64,000 nucleotides of DNA. Source: Thuidium tamariscinum (Eukaryota; Streptophyta; Bryopsida; Hypnales; Thuidiaceae). Shown here piece after piece: positions 22,793 through 34,500 of this stretch. The stretch is taken from positions 3,906,001 through 3,970,000 of the forward strand of contig OX344750.2 in NCBI GenBank assembly GCA_947034885.2, in the 5' to 3' direction. The translations under genes were made by a program, and so were the position numbers. The stretch's first letter is position 1, and the number at the start of each line of letters is the position of its first letter. The notes under the pieces are model-generated. The model worked only from the letters and a program-made list of their open reading frames with translations, ran no database searches and was not told the DNA's origin.

Positions 22793-23266
22793 TTAGCAAG
22801 CGTGAGTAGGCCAGTCGTAGATATGCACGGGCTCACCCCCTGGGTGCTGGATCAACGACAAGCCACTCGCATCGACAAGCCACAGGCAGAATTTGGTCGA
22901 ACAGAAGTGCGCCGCCGCCTTCGCTGGAACGTCATAACTTTGCCACATGAGGAACTCCCCTCGGTAGCGCCCGCTACAGAAGTGGCCGGGTTTCGCCGCG
23001 CTTAAGGCGCATTTCCAGAGGTGCTCCACTTCCGGGTTGGAGTGGAACGAGTTCACCTCCTTGGGAAGCAGCACATGGGGCTGGATACGGGAAGGGACGT
23101 CGGAGCCGCAGTCGACGGTGAGGTTGTAGGTCGGGAAGTTGTTCTGGATGGAGATGGTGACGGTGGGCTGTAAAACCTGAGAGTGGACGACGACGGCAGT
23201 GACCAGGGCCAGGGCCATGGCGACGACGGCGAAGATCGTCATTGGGGCTGGTCGGTGACGCATCAT
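22793..23266 (-). CDS. S1/SPH self-incompatibility-like secreted protein, paralog A
   Basis: The 157-residue product starts with a hydrophobic signal peptide (residues ~10-30, TIFAVVAMALALVTAVVV). A small beta-sandwich-type domain follows with the SPH pattern: V-I-NNF...YNLTVDCGSD, EHLWKCAL, FCLWLVDASGL and a final DWPTHAC. SPH proteins are small secreted plant proteins; the poppy member is a pollen self-incompatibility ligand, and most others have no known function. Six cysteines in the mature part align with paralog B at 34501. The potential N-glycosylation site N-L-T is also shared. There are no introns in the coding part. Two adjacent ATGs compete for the start (23266 and 23263). Its upstream region carries repeats and a MITE insertion. 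Confidence 0.8.
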   Translation of the reverse strand: MMRHRPAPMTIFAVVAMALALVTAVVVHSQVLQPTVTISIQNNFPTYNLTVDCGSDVPSRIQPHVLLPKEVNSFHSNPEVEHLWKCALSAAKPGHFCSGRYRGEFLMWQSYDVPAKAAAHFCSTKFCLWLVDASGLSLIQHPGGEPVHIYDWPTHAC

Positions 23267-23379
23267 GCCGATCGAAATCAGTACGTACGTCTACGGATTC
23301 CTTCGTTCTCTTGTACAGTATGTCTGCACCACATCCGATCGATTGAAACAAAATCAGAAGACTTGCAAGTACAGCAAAG

Positions 23380-23765
23380 CTCTGAGTTCTTTCCACGTGA
23401 ACGATGCAAGCTTCTTGTAAGGCAAACTGGATTGATCAAAGCTCCAACTTCAATGCAAGCATTGTATCGATCACAGAGAATGATGCAAGCTTAACTTCAG
23501 GCAATGAAAATGGAGAGTGTGACTTTAATGCAAAGCTTGCACAATATACCTAGAAAGGGAAATGTCTGAGAGTCCAACTTCAATGCAACACCCTACTATT
23601 CAATCACTGGTAATGATGCAAGCTTCGAGTAAGGAACTGGAAAGTGCAACTTCAATGCAAGCTTCTATCACAGGGAATGATGCAAGCTTCATATATGTTC
23701 CAAGGGAAATGGAAATTCCAACTTCAATGCAGAAAATCTATCACTGGGAATGATGGGAGCTTCAG
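23380..23765 (-). repeat. Irregular ~75-bp repeats upstream of SPH-like gene A
   Basis: The units combine CCAACTTCAATGCAAGC with TCACTGGGAATGATGCAAGC at roughly 70-80-bp spacing, about four times. Related units occur at 35110-35290 upstream of paralog B. They lie between the putative TATA region and the coding start, so they would be in the leader or a leader intron. Confidence 0.75.
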
Positions 23766-23888
23766 GAAATGTAGAGTCTAATTCAATACGACACCATAGC
23801 GCAGGATTTGAGAGAGAGAGATTCATGTGAACCTGCCAAGAGTGAATGAAGCTTGAGATGGAGAATGAAGCTGGCAGGCAATGCGTGC

Positions 23889-23894
23889 TTTATA
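23889..23894 (-). promoter_or_regulatory. Putative TATA box of SPH-like gene A
   Basis: TATAAA on the minus strand. The position equivalent to paralog B's TATAAAAA (23913-23920) reads TACAAAAA here, so this nearby TATAAA may serve instead. Placement is by comparison of the two paralogs only. Confidence 0.35.
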
Positions 23895-23923
23895 CTCTGC
23901 TCTGCCCTTCTGTTTTTGTATTA

Positions 23924-24216
23924 GGGCCAGCTTCCATGTGAGCCGGGCCGGTAGAACTTGCAAGGGAGAGCTACAGTGACAAGTGAGTGATGACACTTCT
24001 ATGTGAACCCAATGGGTGGGGAGATATCGAGTAAGGATAGCACACGTAATGATTCCTTTGAAGTTCGATCGATCTCCACCAAATCCCCTCGTTTACCAAT
24101 ATCGGTGAAGTTGGAACTCCTACTTCTCCGCTCACCAAGGCTGGCAAGAGAATCAACAAGAGCTTCTTGTCGTCTTCCTACTTTCTTACCGGCCCGGCTC
24201 ACATGGAAGGTGGCCC
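23924..24216. mobile_element. Tourist/PIF-Harbinger-type MITE
   Basis: A 293-bp element with ~30-bp terminal inverted repeats (GGGCCAGCTTCCATGTGAGC and its partner ending in TGGCCC). It is flanked by TTA on both sides (23921-23923 and 24217-24219). The duplicated region B has a single TTA and no element at the matching site (35420-35422), an empty site that fixes the borders. A TTA duplication and GGGCC ends are typical of PIF/Harbinger MITEs. A plus-strand open frame across 24003-24380 runs through it and is not a gene. Confidence 0.85.
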
Positions 24217-24219
24217 TTA

Positions 24220-27200
24220 GTGCCACCACTACCACGGTCAACAATAGTTTCCTCAAGTCAAACATTAGAAACGTAATTAGCGGGTGTCAAGAGGGGAAGA
24301 TGAAATTGTTTCTTGGTTCTTACTCTTGGATGATGGATTCCACTAGAGGATTGTTCACTAATAGTGAGACCCACAATTGAAAATGTATCCTTTGGTGATT
24401 CCCTTGTATTACTTAGTGTAGAGAACATGCTTACACACTGGATCTCATTTACTTTGCAATTGAGGGTATTGTAGTAAGTTTAGGAAGTTTGTTGAATATT
24501 AGTCATGGTGTTTCAAAGTAACTCTAAATGGCATGGTCCCAAAAGGTTCTCACTTAAGAGGTGAATTTCAAAGAAGAGAAGGTTGAAAGGTTTGGTTTGT
24601 AGAATATTCATGTGGTAAAGGTACAAAAAGGTACACTATATAAATTTTGTTTCTAATCATTGATTCACATGAGCTTTCTTTCAAATAGCTACAAGTTTAT
24701 TTTTTAATAGTAATTGTGTCAAGAGGTAACTATGGCAATGTGGTTTAATTAGAGAAATTGGTGACTTTTATTTTGATTGACCAAAAGATGTGTTGACTAT
24801 CTCCTTCACAAACCTATTGAAAGCAATGGCTATGGAGCCAAGCCGCCAAGGTGGATGTTTTATAGTTGAAGATTCTTGTTGAAAATAAGTGACTAGTATG
24901 TGAAATGCTTACTATAATTTTATATCAGAATATATGGAGAAATGTTATTCCCATATATAAAGTTTTCAAGGTTTTTAAAACTTTGGAATATCCAAAATAT
25001 GAAATTCAAGGGAAAATATTTAAATGTATATTCTTATTATAGTCAATCAAATTACATCTACAATCTAACTATACAAGTAGAATTGAAAAATTACAAAAAT
25101 TATGCATTCAATATAGACATGAAAAAGGTTATTGTGCTCTAATTCACATTTCTAAACATTCGAACACACTTCAATCATCACATATTCACATCTTTGCCAG
25201 AATTTATCTTATGCAAGTTGCTAAAAATGGCATATTTTAGTTTAATTTTTTATATTTTTATCTTTTGACAATTTAAACATCAAAGTGTTGATTACCTTAA
25301 AAATTCTTCATTAGTATGCATAGTGCATAACAAAAAGATTTTCTTATAAGGTGAATACACCCAAAAGCACCACAAATTGGTATTGTGCCTAATTACTATT
25401 ATTAGGATATTCATATTTTCACATAGTGAGTCTTGTTGGCAAGTGAAAGCATGTTCTAAAGACCAAAGAATTTAGCATTTGGATGCAATATGTAAAAGTT
25501 ATTAAAGGTACATCAAAGTTTGTTTTTGTAAGTGCCATCTACAGTTTGTGTACATAATTGATTTTGGGAATGTACACATATTGTAGATAGTGTTTTAAGA
25601 TTAGCTATGCTCTTGGATGTATCTACATTGCATTCTGAATACATCATTCCTACATTAAAATGTAGGAATGATGCAACTACAAAAGTAAACAATATTTAAA
25701 TTGTGAATTTTTATATTTGTATCATAGTCTACTATTGTTTCCAAAATCAAGCTTTGAAATTTTAGAAGTCTAAATCATATTTGGGTACCTTTGTGATCCT
25801 TTGGTGATCCTTCGTGATCCCTTGGTCATACTTGGAGTATGACAAATAAGCAAATAAATGACCTTATGAACATGCTAAGTGGTCAAAGATTGATCAATAG
25901 TCAAAGATTGCCTGCTATGGTATGTACTAGGCATGGCGCACATGCTTGTTCTCATTTTAAAAGGTCTTATTTAGGTAGTCAAAGATCACCTTGTGATACT
26001 AAGCATGGAGACTACACAAATGCATTTGTGTACTACATCAAAGTTGTGATAGTATATATGTTGAATAGACATAGTTTCACTTAATGTAATTTGCTTGGAG
26101 TTCTAAGAGATTGTCACCTATGTTATAAAATTTTAAAGAGACAACAAAAGATTAAAAGTTTTGATACATAATATTTTCAAATTGAATTTTATGTATTAGG
26201 GTAGTTGTACACTACAAGGTACCAATTCTTGTCATCTTCTATTGTGTGCAAGAGCCATTTGATTTGTACAAGTTATGCATTTGAAGACACATCTTTTCAC
26301 TAAAATTTGCACAATAAAACCTACCCCATTTTACCACAACTACTTCATGATCCTTATTTAAAATTTGAATAATTTTCCCACCTTACGATTTGTATAAAAT
26401 ACACAATCATTTAAAGAAGGAAAAAAAACCTATTCATGTTGAAACCAGGGCTTCTATTTTTGTTTTCTAGAAATGGATTAAATAATGAAAATATATTCAT
26501 GGTCATTAGTACAATGGCGATTTGTCAGATATCTTAAGAGTTATGGCATGGTGACTAGTTGGAAGTTTGTAGTGTTGTGGATGGTGAAATCAAATTTAAT
26601 GTCATTTTATTTTGGGTGACAGATATTGAAGTTCTAACTTCTTCTTCATAAACCTCTATAATTATAGGAAGGACTTAGGCAAAGTGATGACAAAACAAGG
26701 TGCCTAAGTAGGTGATGTATACACTTTGAGGTAGTATAAAGAGGTACACCACATATACTATTAAAAAAAATTGGAAATGAGAACTCCGGTTGTCTTCTGA
26801 GCCCTATGTAAAGTCTGCCTTGTGCTCAAAAGTGTAGCAATGAGCCAAAACTTTTACTTACAAATACCCCAAAAGCCAAAAATGTTGAAATTAGAAAATA
26901 GCTAAGATGAACAAGAAAGTAGTGTACATGTGCAACGTCTATGATAAAGAGTTCCAAATGTGATCCAATTTCATGCACACCATGCTTTGCACCAATCCCA
27001 AACCCCCTCTAATGCTTAAGTGAGAAATTGCACAATAAATTGAAGAGTAAAACTATGGACCTCTGCCACATCAAAGATGGTTTACTTAGTTTAGATTCTG
27101 ATCCAATTTAAAGCACCGTGATGTGCACCCACTCCAAATTCCGACATGATGAAGCATGTATAGTAGGAGTTCGATATCATGATTTTTGTTGCTTAGTAGG

Positions 27201-28728
27201 TAGTCCAGGTAGCTCAAAAAACTTCTTCGAAAAATATTTTTTTAAGAGATAAAAATTTGAAATTGGTTCTATAGATTTCTATAGAAAAACCTAAAAAGCT
27301 TTGAATCACTCCATTTGGATTAATGAAATAAAAGTTATGAGGAGCTTTAATTTGTGGGTAGGTGTGGTTTTCAATGACTCAATTTTTTGCATTTAGAAAT
27401 TAAAGTAGAAACATTTAAACTATCTACATATCCATTTTTGAGTCTTGACAAATTATATATAGACTTTAGTCTATTGAAAGCATCTTCAAAATTGTAATCT
27501 AATGGCTCCCATAGTTAAATTCAATTGATTGATTGTTAATTTTATAGATTTTGATATTATGACCAAGCTATGTGATGGTTTCAATGGTCCAAAAACTTTA
27601 TAGGATTCACATGTATGAATTATTCCAAACGTTAGATTTCTTTTTTCTTAAATTAAGAATTAATGATTTTCAATTTTTTATATTATGAAAATGTTATTTT
27701 CTAAAAGAAACGTACCTCTAACAGTGCTGAGTTGCATAATTTGACAAGTTTTGGTATTTTTACCTCAATTACCTTTAAGAAAAAAGACTTCGGCACCCTA
27801 CTATGACAATGGGACACTTGCTACTCTAATTTGTACTTGCCTTGAACTTCATGAGAATGGAACCATGTACTAGCAAGGCTCGATCGAGCTCGCTCCTACC
27901 ACATGCAGGCACACAAGGAGATTTTTTTGCTTTACTACATTATCAATGTAGTAAAATCATGGAAAACATTACTATCAAAAGTGTTAGCATGCGGAGATTT
28001 AGAATTGCTATGCAGAATTTCAATCAATTTGCTACATAACATGATAAACTACTAACTCACACATACAATATGGAAAATTATTTTCCCACATTGTCAACGT
28101 AGTAAAATTATGGAAAACACCACATTCATATTTTCAAACATCCTCTCTGATTTTGTCCATAACTTTTGAATGGAAATCCAAAATCACAAAATTGTTTCTT
28201 GAGGTGAAAGTTAGCTTAATTTAGCAACTTTTCTTAGTTCAAAAATTTTGAAAAAAAGTCATTCTACTATGCGAAAATGTCCATCAAAGTCTGCTAAGTT
28301 TATAAGTAAGAAAAAAATTCCATCTTATGACATGATAGATGAATGTTGGTGCATTGGTAAGGTCTTTGGGTTATTAATGCATGAAGTCTTGGATTCAAAC
28401 TTGTTTGATTTTTGTTGATTAAAACAACAGATTTCTTTTACTACATTTTAAATATAATAAAATTCTCTACTTTCAAAATGTAGAAATGATAGTGTGTTTA
28501 TTACATAATGTCTTTTACTACTTTAGTGTTAAACAGATGGTAAAATGAGTAGTAAAATGTGCTGTTTTGCTAGGCAGTAAAGCAAAAAACCTCCCTGTGG
28601 CAGGAAACTACTGAGTCACAATTTTAGCCTTCGAGACTAAAAGGCCGTGGCTTCGATAGATGAAACACGGACAATCCTCAGCTCAGCATGAAATGCCTGC
28701 ATTGCAAAATTTTCATTCGCTAGCTAGG
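24220..28728. other. AT-rich DNA, partly duplicated
   Basis: No gene is supported. Up to about 26400 it belongs to duplication half A. Near 25643-25674 a perfect small palindrome (CATCATTCCTACATT and its complement) occurs. At about 27180-27400 there is a partial copy of the arm of the fold-back element at 36421 (shared CTTTGAATCA-TCCATTT-GATTAATGA). Confidence 0.5.
28721..28728. repeat. Left target-site duplication of hAT element
   Basis: TAGCTAGG here is repeated exactly at 33804-33811. Confidence 0.9.
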
Positions 28729-29526
28729 CAGCGTTTTTTTTTTCATTTAGCCAGGGGTGCTGCTTCCTCTGCAAGTTCCTTTTAGGGGCATGCCATGTGG
28801 CTTTTCTGGTGCAAATTTTGTCGTTTTCTGACAGAAGTTGCTGGCTTCAAATGAAGTTTTTTCCCAAGAATTTGTCGGCAGTTGCTGTTTGTGTTTTTTT
28901 AGTGTCGAAAGAAGTGGCGACAAAGGCTTTAGATTTAGTGTAAATTGGGCTGCTCTGCTAGTAATTCCCAAGTGCTTTAGGCTACACATCTGAAGATCTT
29001 GCAAAGTCTATTTACATTTTGGCAATGCAATGCAAACATCCAACACCAAAATAGCGATTTCACTAAAATGGAAGATGAAACAAAATTGCTAAAGACAAGT
29101 ATCCATGATAGGTAAACATTCAGCTATTGCACACTATTACAATGGACAAAAATTCACCTGAAACGGACAGTCAATATCAAGGAAGACAATGTCATTTTTG
29201 GATTAGTATTAATGGAGTTCAGCTATGCCTAGAAAGCTACTTGAGAACAAGGAAATTACAGGTCATTCAAGCCAAGTGATGGACTTGTATTTTCCATCTG
29301 TGGCAAGCCAAGAACATGAATGCAAAACATACATCATTGAGAATAACAAGAAGAAAGAATTTTCTTTCATAAAAGAAGAAATGCAGTATCAACATCCCTG
29401 AACTTGCAATAAACTGTAAATTCGAAATGCAAATCCAACAGTAGGCAGCTGAATTGAAGAAACTGAATTGGTAAGAATCACCTGCAAGTCGCAACCCTAG
29501 GCAACCTCCTGGAACTAGGAAATGCA

Positions 29527-32500
29527 TCAGGCTGTCATTGCATACCTCTGCCGTTCAGTAGCCAACACCCACTGCTTAAAGCAGTCGTCATACGGAAAAT
29601 TTTTTAGAGTATAAACACTTTGACAATGCATACCCACAACAACCCCAAGGTGCTCATCAAGTCTATTGCGCAGCCTGTCTTTGAGGAAAGACAACGCTGA
29701 AAATGTACGTTCATCTTCCACGCTACCTAGCACGTGGACCATGGCAATCTGTGCTAGTTTTATGTACTCACCAAAGTGTTTCCCCAATGACGAGTTCGCA
29801 TCTAGAACCCTCCAGAGCTTCGTGAGGGGGTTGACCAGCTGATGCGCAGGAGCATTGAGCGGTGGCATCTCCATGGCAGTGCGAGCATTTGCAAGCATAG
29901 CTATCTTGAACAAAGGCTGCTCCGAGTCCAACAAGAATTTATCCAAGACTGCTGGAACACAACGCTTGCTTTCACCCTCCCCGACCCACTTCGGTTCACC
30001 ATAGAAATCTTTGATCACCTGCAAATGTTTTCTGAAGCTGTCTTGACAGTCGCCCTGCATCCAATACTGTGGGTATACGATTCCCAGAGCGTCCATCAAG
30101 CCGTGGTCGGGAAAGCGAGTAGCCATCTCCTCCATGAACCTACGCGCAGCCTCTGCCAAAACACAGAGCAGAAGTCAAGGACAGTAACTCGAATTTATAA
30201 TTCAACACATTCAAAAGAGCACAAACATTGAAGATCCGTAACAGAACATCGACGCTCAGTTAGATCCACACCGAAGCTCAACTAGATGATTGTAAGCTCG
30301 ACACTGGACACCGAAACTCAAGCACATGAATTGAAGCCCGTGACAGAAGACCAAAGCTGAAGCAGATGAATTCAAGCCCGACATTGAACACCGCAACTGA
30401 AGCACTTGAATTGGAGCCCGTGACTGAACACCGAAGCTCAAGCAATACAAGTGACGTCCCGCCAGTGAAGTTTCGTAACTCAACTACATGAAGTTCACGT
30501 CATAATCTCCAGCATCGAAACTCATACACAATAACTCGGGGTTCTGTAATTCAAGAACGAAGACTACAGTTTCGTACGTCACACAGGGAAACTCAAGCGA
30601 GAGCAAAAAAATACAAGAGCAAAAGAAATATAGGGAATACGTGACTGACCTTTGCAATCGCTTTGAACGCTGGAGATGATTTACGCATAGGCCTCTCGGT
30701 GCACCATGTTGCCTTCGTGCAAGGCGTATAGCGTCTCCCCACCTACCACGAAGCACAAATTCTCACACGGCAAATTCGAATTCGACTCCCACTTCATTAG
30801 TATCTGCTCGTGAGAACACTGAACGACTTGATAAAATGCGTGGAACTCATCCCTGCGGAAAGCTGTGTCATCGTTTAGGTAAAATGTGAAGAGGTTGCTT
30901 TGGCATGTGCCAAGGGCTCCCACAAAATCACAAATAAAAGCATCTTGCTTTTGAGCCCATTGAATAAGAGTGTCCATAGCCTCCAGCATTGGGAGAAGAG
31001 CTAGCATGCCAAGCAAGACATACGGGTCCAATAGCAGTGCTAGATTCGCCTATGCACAGTAGAAGTCCACGAGTTAGTGAGAATCCTTAAAAATATTAAA
31101 ACACAGGAAATTCATCCAGTACGAGCAAGGCAACCCTCCCGAATACATCCGAAACTGAGGCACAGTAACTGCCGCGGACCACAGACCGTGTGAAATAACC
31201 AGCACTTTACGACAACACATGCAATCTAAAGAAGACCTCATGCAATCTAAAATAAGTGACCTCAAGAAACGGAATAGAAAAGTCTAAATGCAAAAACACA
31301 GGCCAATAGGAGTAGAGTCTTACCCGGGCCTTTTGCCCCCATTTCTTGTCGTCCTTGTCTGCCATCATCATGGCGATGACTCCTCGGTACTCTGCTAGTA
31401 GCCTGCGAATTGGGGCCAAACAGCTCATCCACCGCGTCTTGACATTTTTCAGCATCTTCAAACCTTTGGACTGCAACTGCTGGGCCAAAGCCCTAAATTC
31501 CGCTGCTTTCTTCGGGGAGTGTGCAAAATACGAGTGAGTTGTGCGGAGCACTTCCTCCACAGCGTGCATGACCGTCATCGAAGAGAGGGATTGGGCGGAC
31601 AAGTTCAATCGGTGTGCGCAGCAGTGAACACCTATCGCGAAGGGGGCGAATTTACCTTTAATTTGAGCCGTCACCCCCGACTTCACGCCTTGGAAGCTAC
31701 TCACGCCATCTGCGCCAAAACACAGCAACTTCTCGGCAATTTTGGAGTCAGCGACCCCACCTCCCATTCTCAGCGTTTCCATAATCACCGCAGTCAAGTT
31801 GTTCGCTGTGGCCCCGTCCGACTCCATCTTTCTTATTGTAAGCAACAAAGGGACGCGACACCAATTGACTACGACGTACGCATGAATAGCGATCCAGCTT
31901 GTGTTGTCACATGCGCTGGTTTCATCTGCTGATAATGCAAAATAAGTGGCGCCGGTCACCAATGACTTGATTTTTTGCTTGACGAAGTCGTAGACATGTT
32001 CTGCCATGATCCAGTCCAACCCATCAGTCCAATGCTTCCGAGGTAATTCGGGGACGTTAAGAAACTCGTACAACTCAAAACGTGACTCGAACTCTGTCAT
32101 AGGCCGCCCAGATGTGAGCAATTGGAACAACGTCGCTAATTGTACACGCTTCTTCCGCGACTCTAGCATGCTGCACCCCTGGATTTGGTCAGCCACCGAC
32201 GAAGGACCACGAGCTGCAAACAAAGTCATACATTTTTTATGAATTTCTCGTTGGCCGTGTTTGGAAATCGTGTCCCACTTCAGAGCCATGTGCACAGGCT
32301 TTCCACGAATTAATGAGCAGGGTTTACAACGAACAACGTGCATTGCACCATCGTCCGCCAACACTGCTTCACTCCAGGGCTCTTTGGCTGCCCACTCATT
32401 GTGGAATTTACGCTGCAAATCGTAATTCTTCTTCAACTTGCGGAAAGTAGATGCTGTAGTTGAAGCCGCACCCTTCAATTTCAGATCCCCGCTCCGCCTC

Positions 32501-32976
32501 TTCTTGCCACCACGCGCTGGCGGCTCCACGAACGCATCGTCATCTGAGTCGACCATATCATCGGCACTCAAGTCCAAATCCTCCTCACTTACGTCTTCAT
32601 CGGACACACGAACAATGGCAGGGCAGGAAAGCAAAACCTCCGTGTCCATTGATTGTGAGGTGCCGATCTCCGTGTCAGTCAATTGTGCAGTGGAGGACGT
32701 GAAAGGATCACCGTCGCTGGAGTGCAATGGGCCTCGACTCAAGGAGTTCCGGGAGGACGTGAAGTACGTGCGCATCGTTGCGCCAGTTTTTGCCCGCTTT
32801 CTGCTCTCAATCTCTAGTACTCGCTTTGATGCAGCCGCCTTCCGCTCCGCTGCCTTCGCTTCCTCCTGAAGTCGGGCCAATTTCCGGTGATGCCTGTCTG
32901 CCAATTTCTTCGTGTGTGTTGCCTTTGCTGCTGCTCCGAATCCGATGTCCGGGGAGGGGGAAGGGAAGTCCGCCAT
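29527..32976 (-). pseudogene. hAT-family transposase with one in-frame stop
   Basis: The exons on the minus strand are 32976-31324, 31049-30650 and 30152-29527. Phases fit and total 893 codons. ATG 32976 was chosen because upstream in-frame sequence is not family-like. In order the protein has a basic coiled-coil-like N terminus, an acidic segment, a nuclear-localisation-like KKRR, a C-x2-C...H-x5-H zinc finger from about residue 217, a catalytic Asp in SADET (~351), another in CFGADGV (~423), VHCCAHRLNL, and the hAT dimerisation/catalytic-Glu region GSVEDERTFSALSFLKDRLR in exon 3. A TAA at 30681-30683 interrupts exon 2 twelve codons before its end; the reading frame continues past it and splices in phase. 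The element is thus probably not autonomous unless the stop is bypassed by splicing. Confidence 0.8.
30268..30467. repeat. 40-bp minisatellite, five copies, in transposase intron 2
   Basis: Units start at 30268, 30308, 30348, 30388 and 30428 with ACACCGAAGCTCAAG-type sequence followed by ATGAATTGAAGCCCG. Spacing is exactly 40 bp with substitutions only. It lies inside the 497-bp second intron of the transposase gene. Confidence 0.9.
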
Positions 32977-33803
32977 CGCACCTGCTGAACCGTGCAGCGG
33001 CCGCACACACACCGATCTCCACACAGCACACCCGAAGTCCCGAACCAGAAAAGCAGACTCAAATCCGTAAGGGAACCCAAAGGTGAATAACTTAAACAAA
33101 CGCAACAAGTGAAGACAACAGCAAACTGCAAGATCAACCCTTGCAAGTCTTCTGCAGAAATCACAAATTGGGGCATTGTATAAATCCCTGATAATGCAAT
33201 GTGCCCCCCCGCCTTAAACCTAAGCCCTACACGGTGGCGCACGTCACGGCAATCCATAATTCGATGGAGATACATCAATTAAAACCGCACCCTACACAAA
33301 TTGCGAATCACGTTGGCTTCAAGCACGTCCTACAAATCAATTACTGGCTCCATCAAAAGCTACGCCACAGCAGAGTGGGCTATGCGGGATACTACGCCAT
33401 CGCAGAGTGGGCTACTTCAAACTTCAAGAATGCGTTGGAGTGGCAACTACAAAATTCAATGAGTGCGAGGAAGTGGCCTTGAAGAGGAGGACAAGCTGAG
33501 AGAAGGTGGCCTTCAAGAGGAGGAAAACCTGAGAGACGGTGGCGCCAAACATTAAAAGCAAGAGACGTTGTGCAGCTGCTACGGCTCCAGAAGAGACAAA
33601 GACGAAGTCACGACGCGGGAGTTGCTGGCGACGTTGCATCCGAGAGGAAGACAGTTCCGAGTGAGAATAGCACCAGGCCCCAAGACCGCGTGCATATACG
33701 GGCGATTTTAGGTGTTTTTTCTTGGTTTTTTTTCTATAGCCTTGGTGCCAGGGTCAAAATTTTGGTGCAATTTTGCTCCAAATCGCCAGAAAAAAAAACC
33801 CTG

Positions 33804-33811
33804 TAGCTAGG
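33804..33811. repeat. Right target-site duplication of hAT element
   Basis: TAGCTAGG, identical to 28721-28728. Confidence 0.9.
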
Positions 33812-34369
33812 CTTTCAAATATACATCGGCTCCATTGCGCCATGATTCACCTATTCCACTGCCTCTTATGACGTACTGTGTCGAGCTCAGTCCGAAGGGG
33901 ACGTGAGAGAATGGTAGTGGCCAGCTTCTTTAAATTTACAGTACCTTCCCAAACATGGAGCTAGGCATGGATGCTGCATCATCTAGTGAAATGTCCCTGA
34001 AGACAAGAGGGAGAAATTTTCTAGTGTAGAGAATGCTATACGATGAATTTGACAAAAACGATCCTGACTGTGCCCTGACAGATCGAGCTTTCAATGCAAC
34101 ATTGCATCAATCTCAATAGTCGGAGTAATGTCAGTGCATTACATCTCAAATCACATGAACAGTCTAGATCGATTGAATCACATGTATGGAGAGCAAGAAA
34201 TTCAATCTCTCCTCATTTAGATCTAGAGCATTCAAGCTTCCGAATTCCACATCAAGAACTGTTACGTTGCCAAGCATGCACACCCGATCCATGTCGAAAG
34301 GCGAAGCTTTCTATTGAAGCTCAGGAATAGAGATCAAATCACATGAAGAGCGAGAGATGAATCCCTCGT

Positions 34370-34375
34370 TTTATT
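34370..34375 (-). terminator. Poly(A) signal of SPH-like gene B
   Basis: AATAAA on the minus strand, about 126 bases past the stop. It aligns with the signal of paralog A. Confidence 0.55.
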
Positions 34376-34500
34376 CAAGAATTTACAAGCTTCCGAATTA
34401 ATTCCACCGCCATGGTAAGCTGCCAAGCTAGTAGACAATATCCGGCCATGAAATTTCAAAGCCTAGCTAGTATCTTGATACAAGCTGGGCATCTAGCTAG

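Larger units (their letters stand above)
22160..26400. repeat. Segmental duplication, half A
   Basis: This region is diverged but collinear with 33804-40650. Matching anchors include GATTCAC-TATTCCACTGCC near 22250 and 33845, the SPH-like gene, its upstream repeats, GTCAACAAT near 24238 and 35430, AAAGATGTGTTGA near 24785 and 38577, and GGTCAAAGATTG near 25870 and 40190. Half B is longer because of several insertions. The similarity was judged by eye. Confidence 0.7.
28729..33803 (-). mobile_element. hAT transposon, 5.1 kb, with perfect 8-bp target duplication
   Basis: The ends are CAGCGTTTTTTTTTTC on the left and, read inward, CAGGGTTTTTTTTTCTGG on the right. Both are flanked by TAGCTAGG. 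CAG-starting terminal repeats and 8-bp duplications are diagnostic of hAT elements. A three-exon transposase gene runs on the minus strand. The unmutated duplication suggests a fairly recent insertion. Duplication half A has TAGCTATAATTAGG at the comparable place (about 22200), consistent with an empty site. Confidence 0.9.

Noticed and set aside
22372-23005. Open frames on the plus strand opposite the SPH-like gene
   Set aside because: They are antisense to the 3' end of a convincing gene and are not conserved in the paralog.
24003-24380. 125-codon open frame on the plus strand
   Set aside because: It overlaps the Tourist-like MITE and its duplicated flank; the homologous region in half B has no such frame.
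29267-29527. Frame directly following the transposase stop
   Set aside because: It lies after the natural C terminus of the hAT domain and has no family similarity; probably 3' untranslated region.
32438-32869. 143-codon plus-strand frame
   Set aside because: It is a shadow of the Ser/Asp-rich segment of the transposase first exon.
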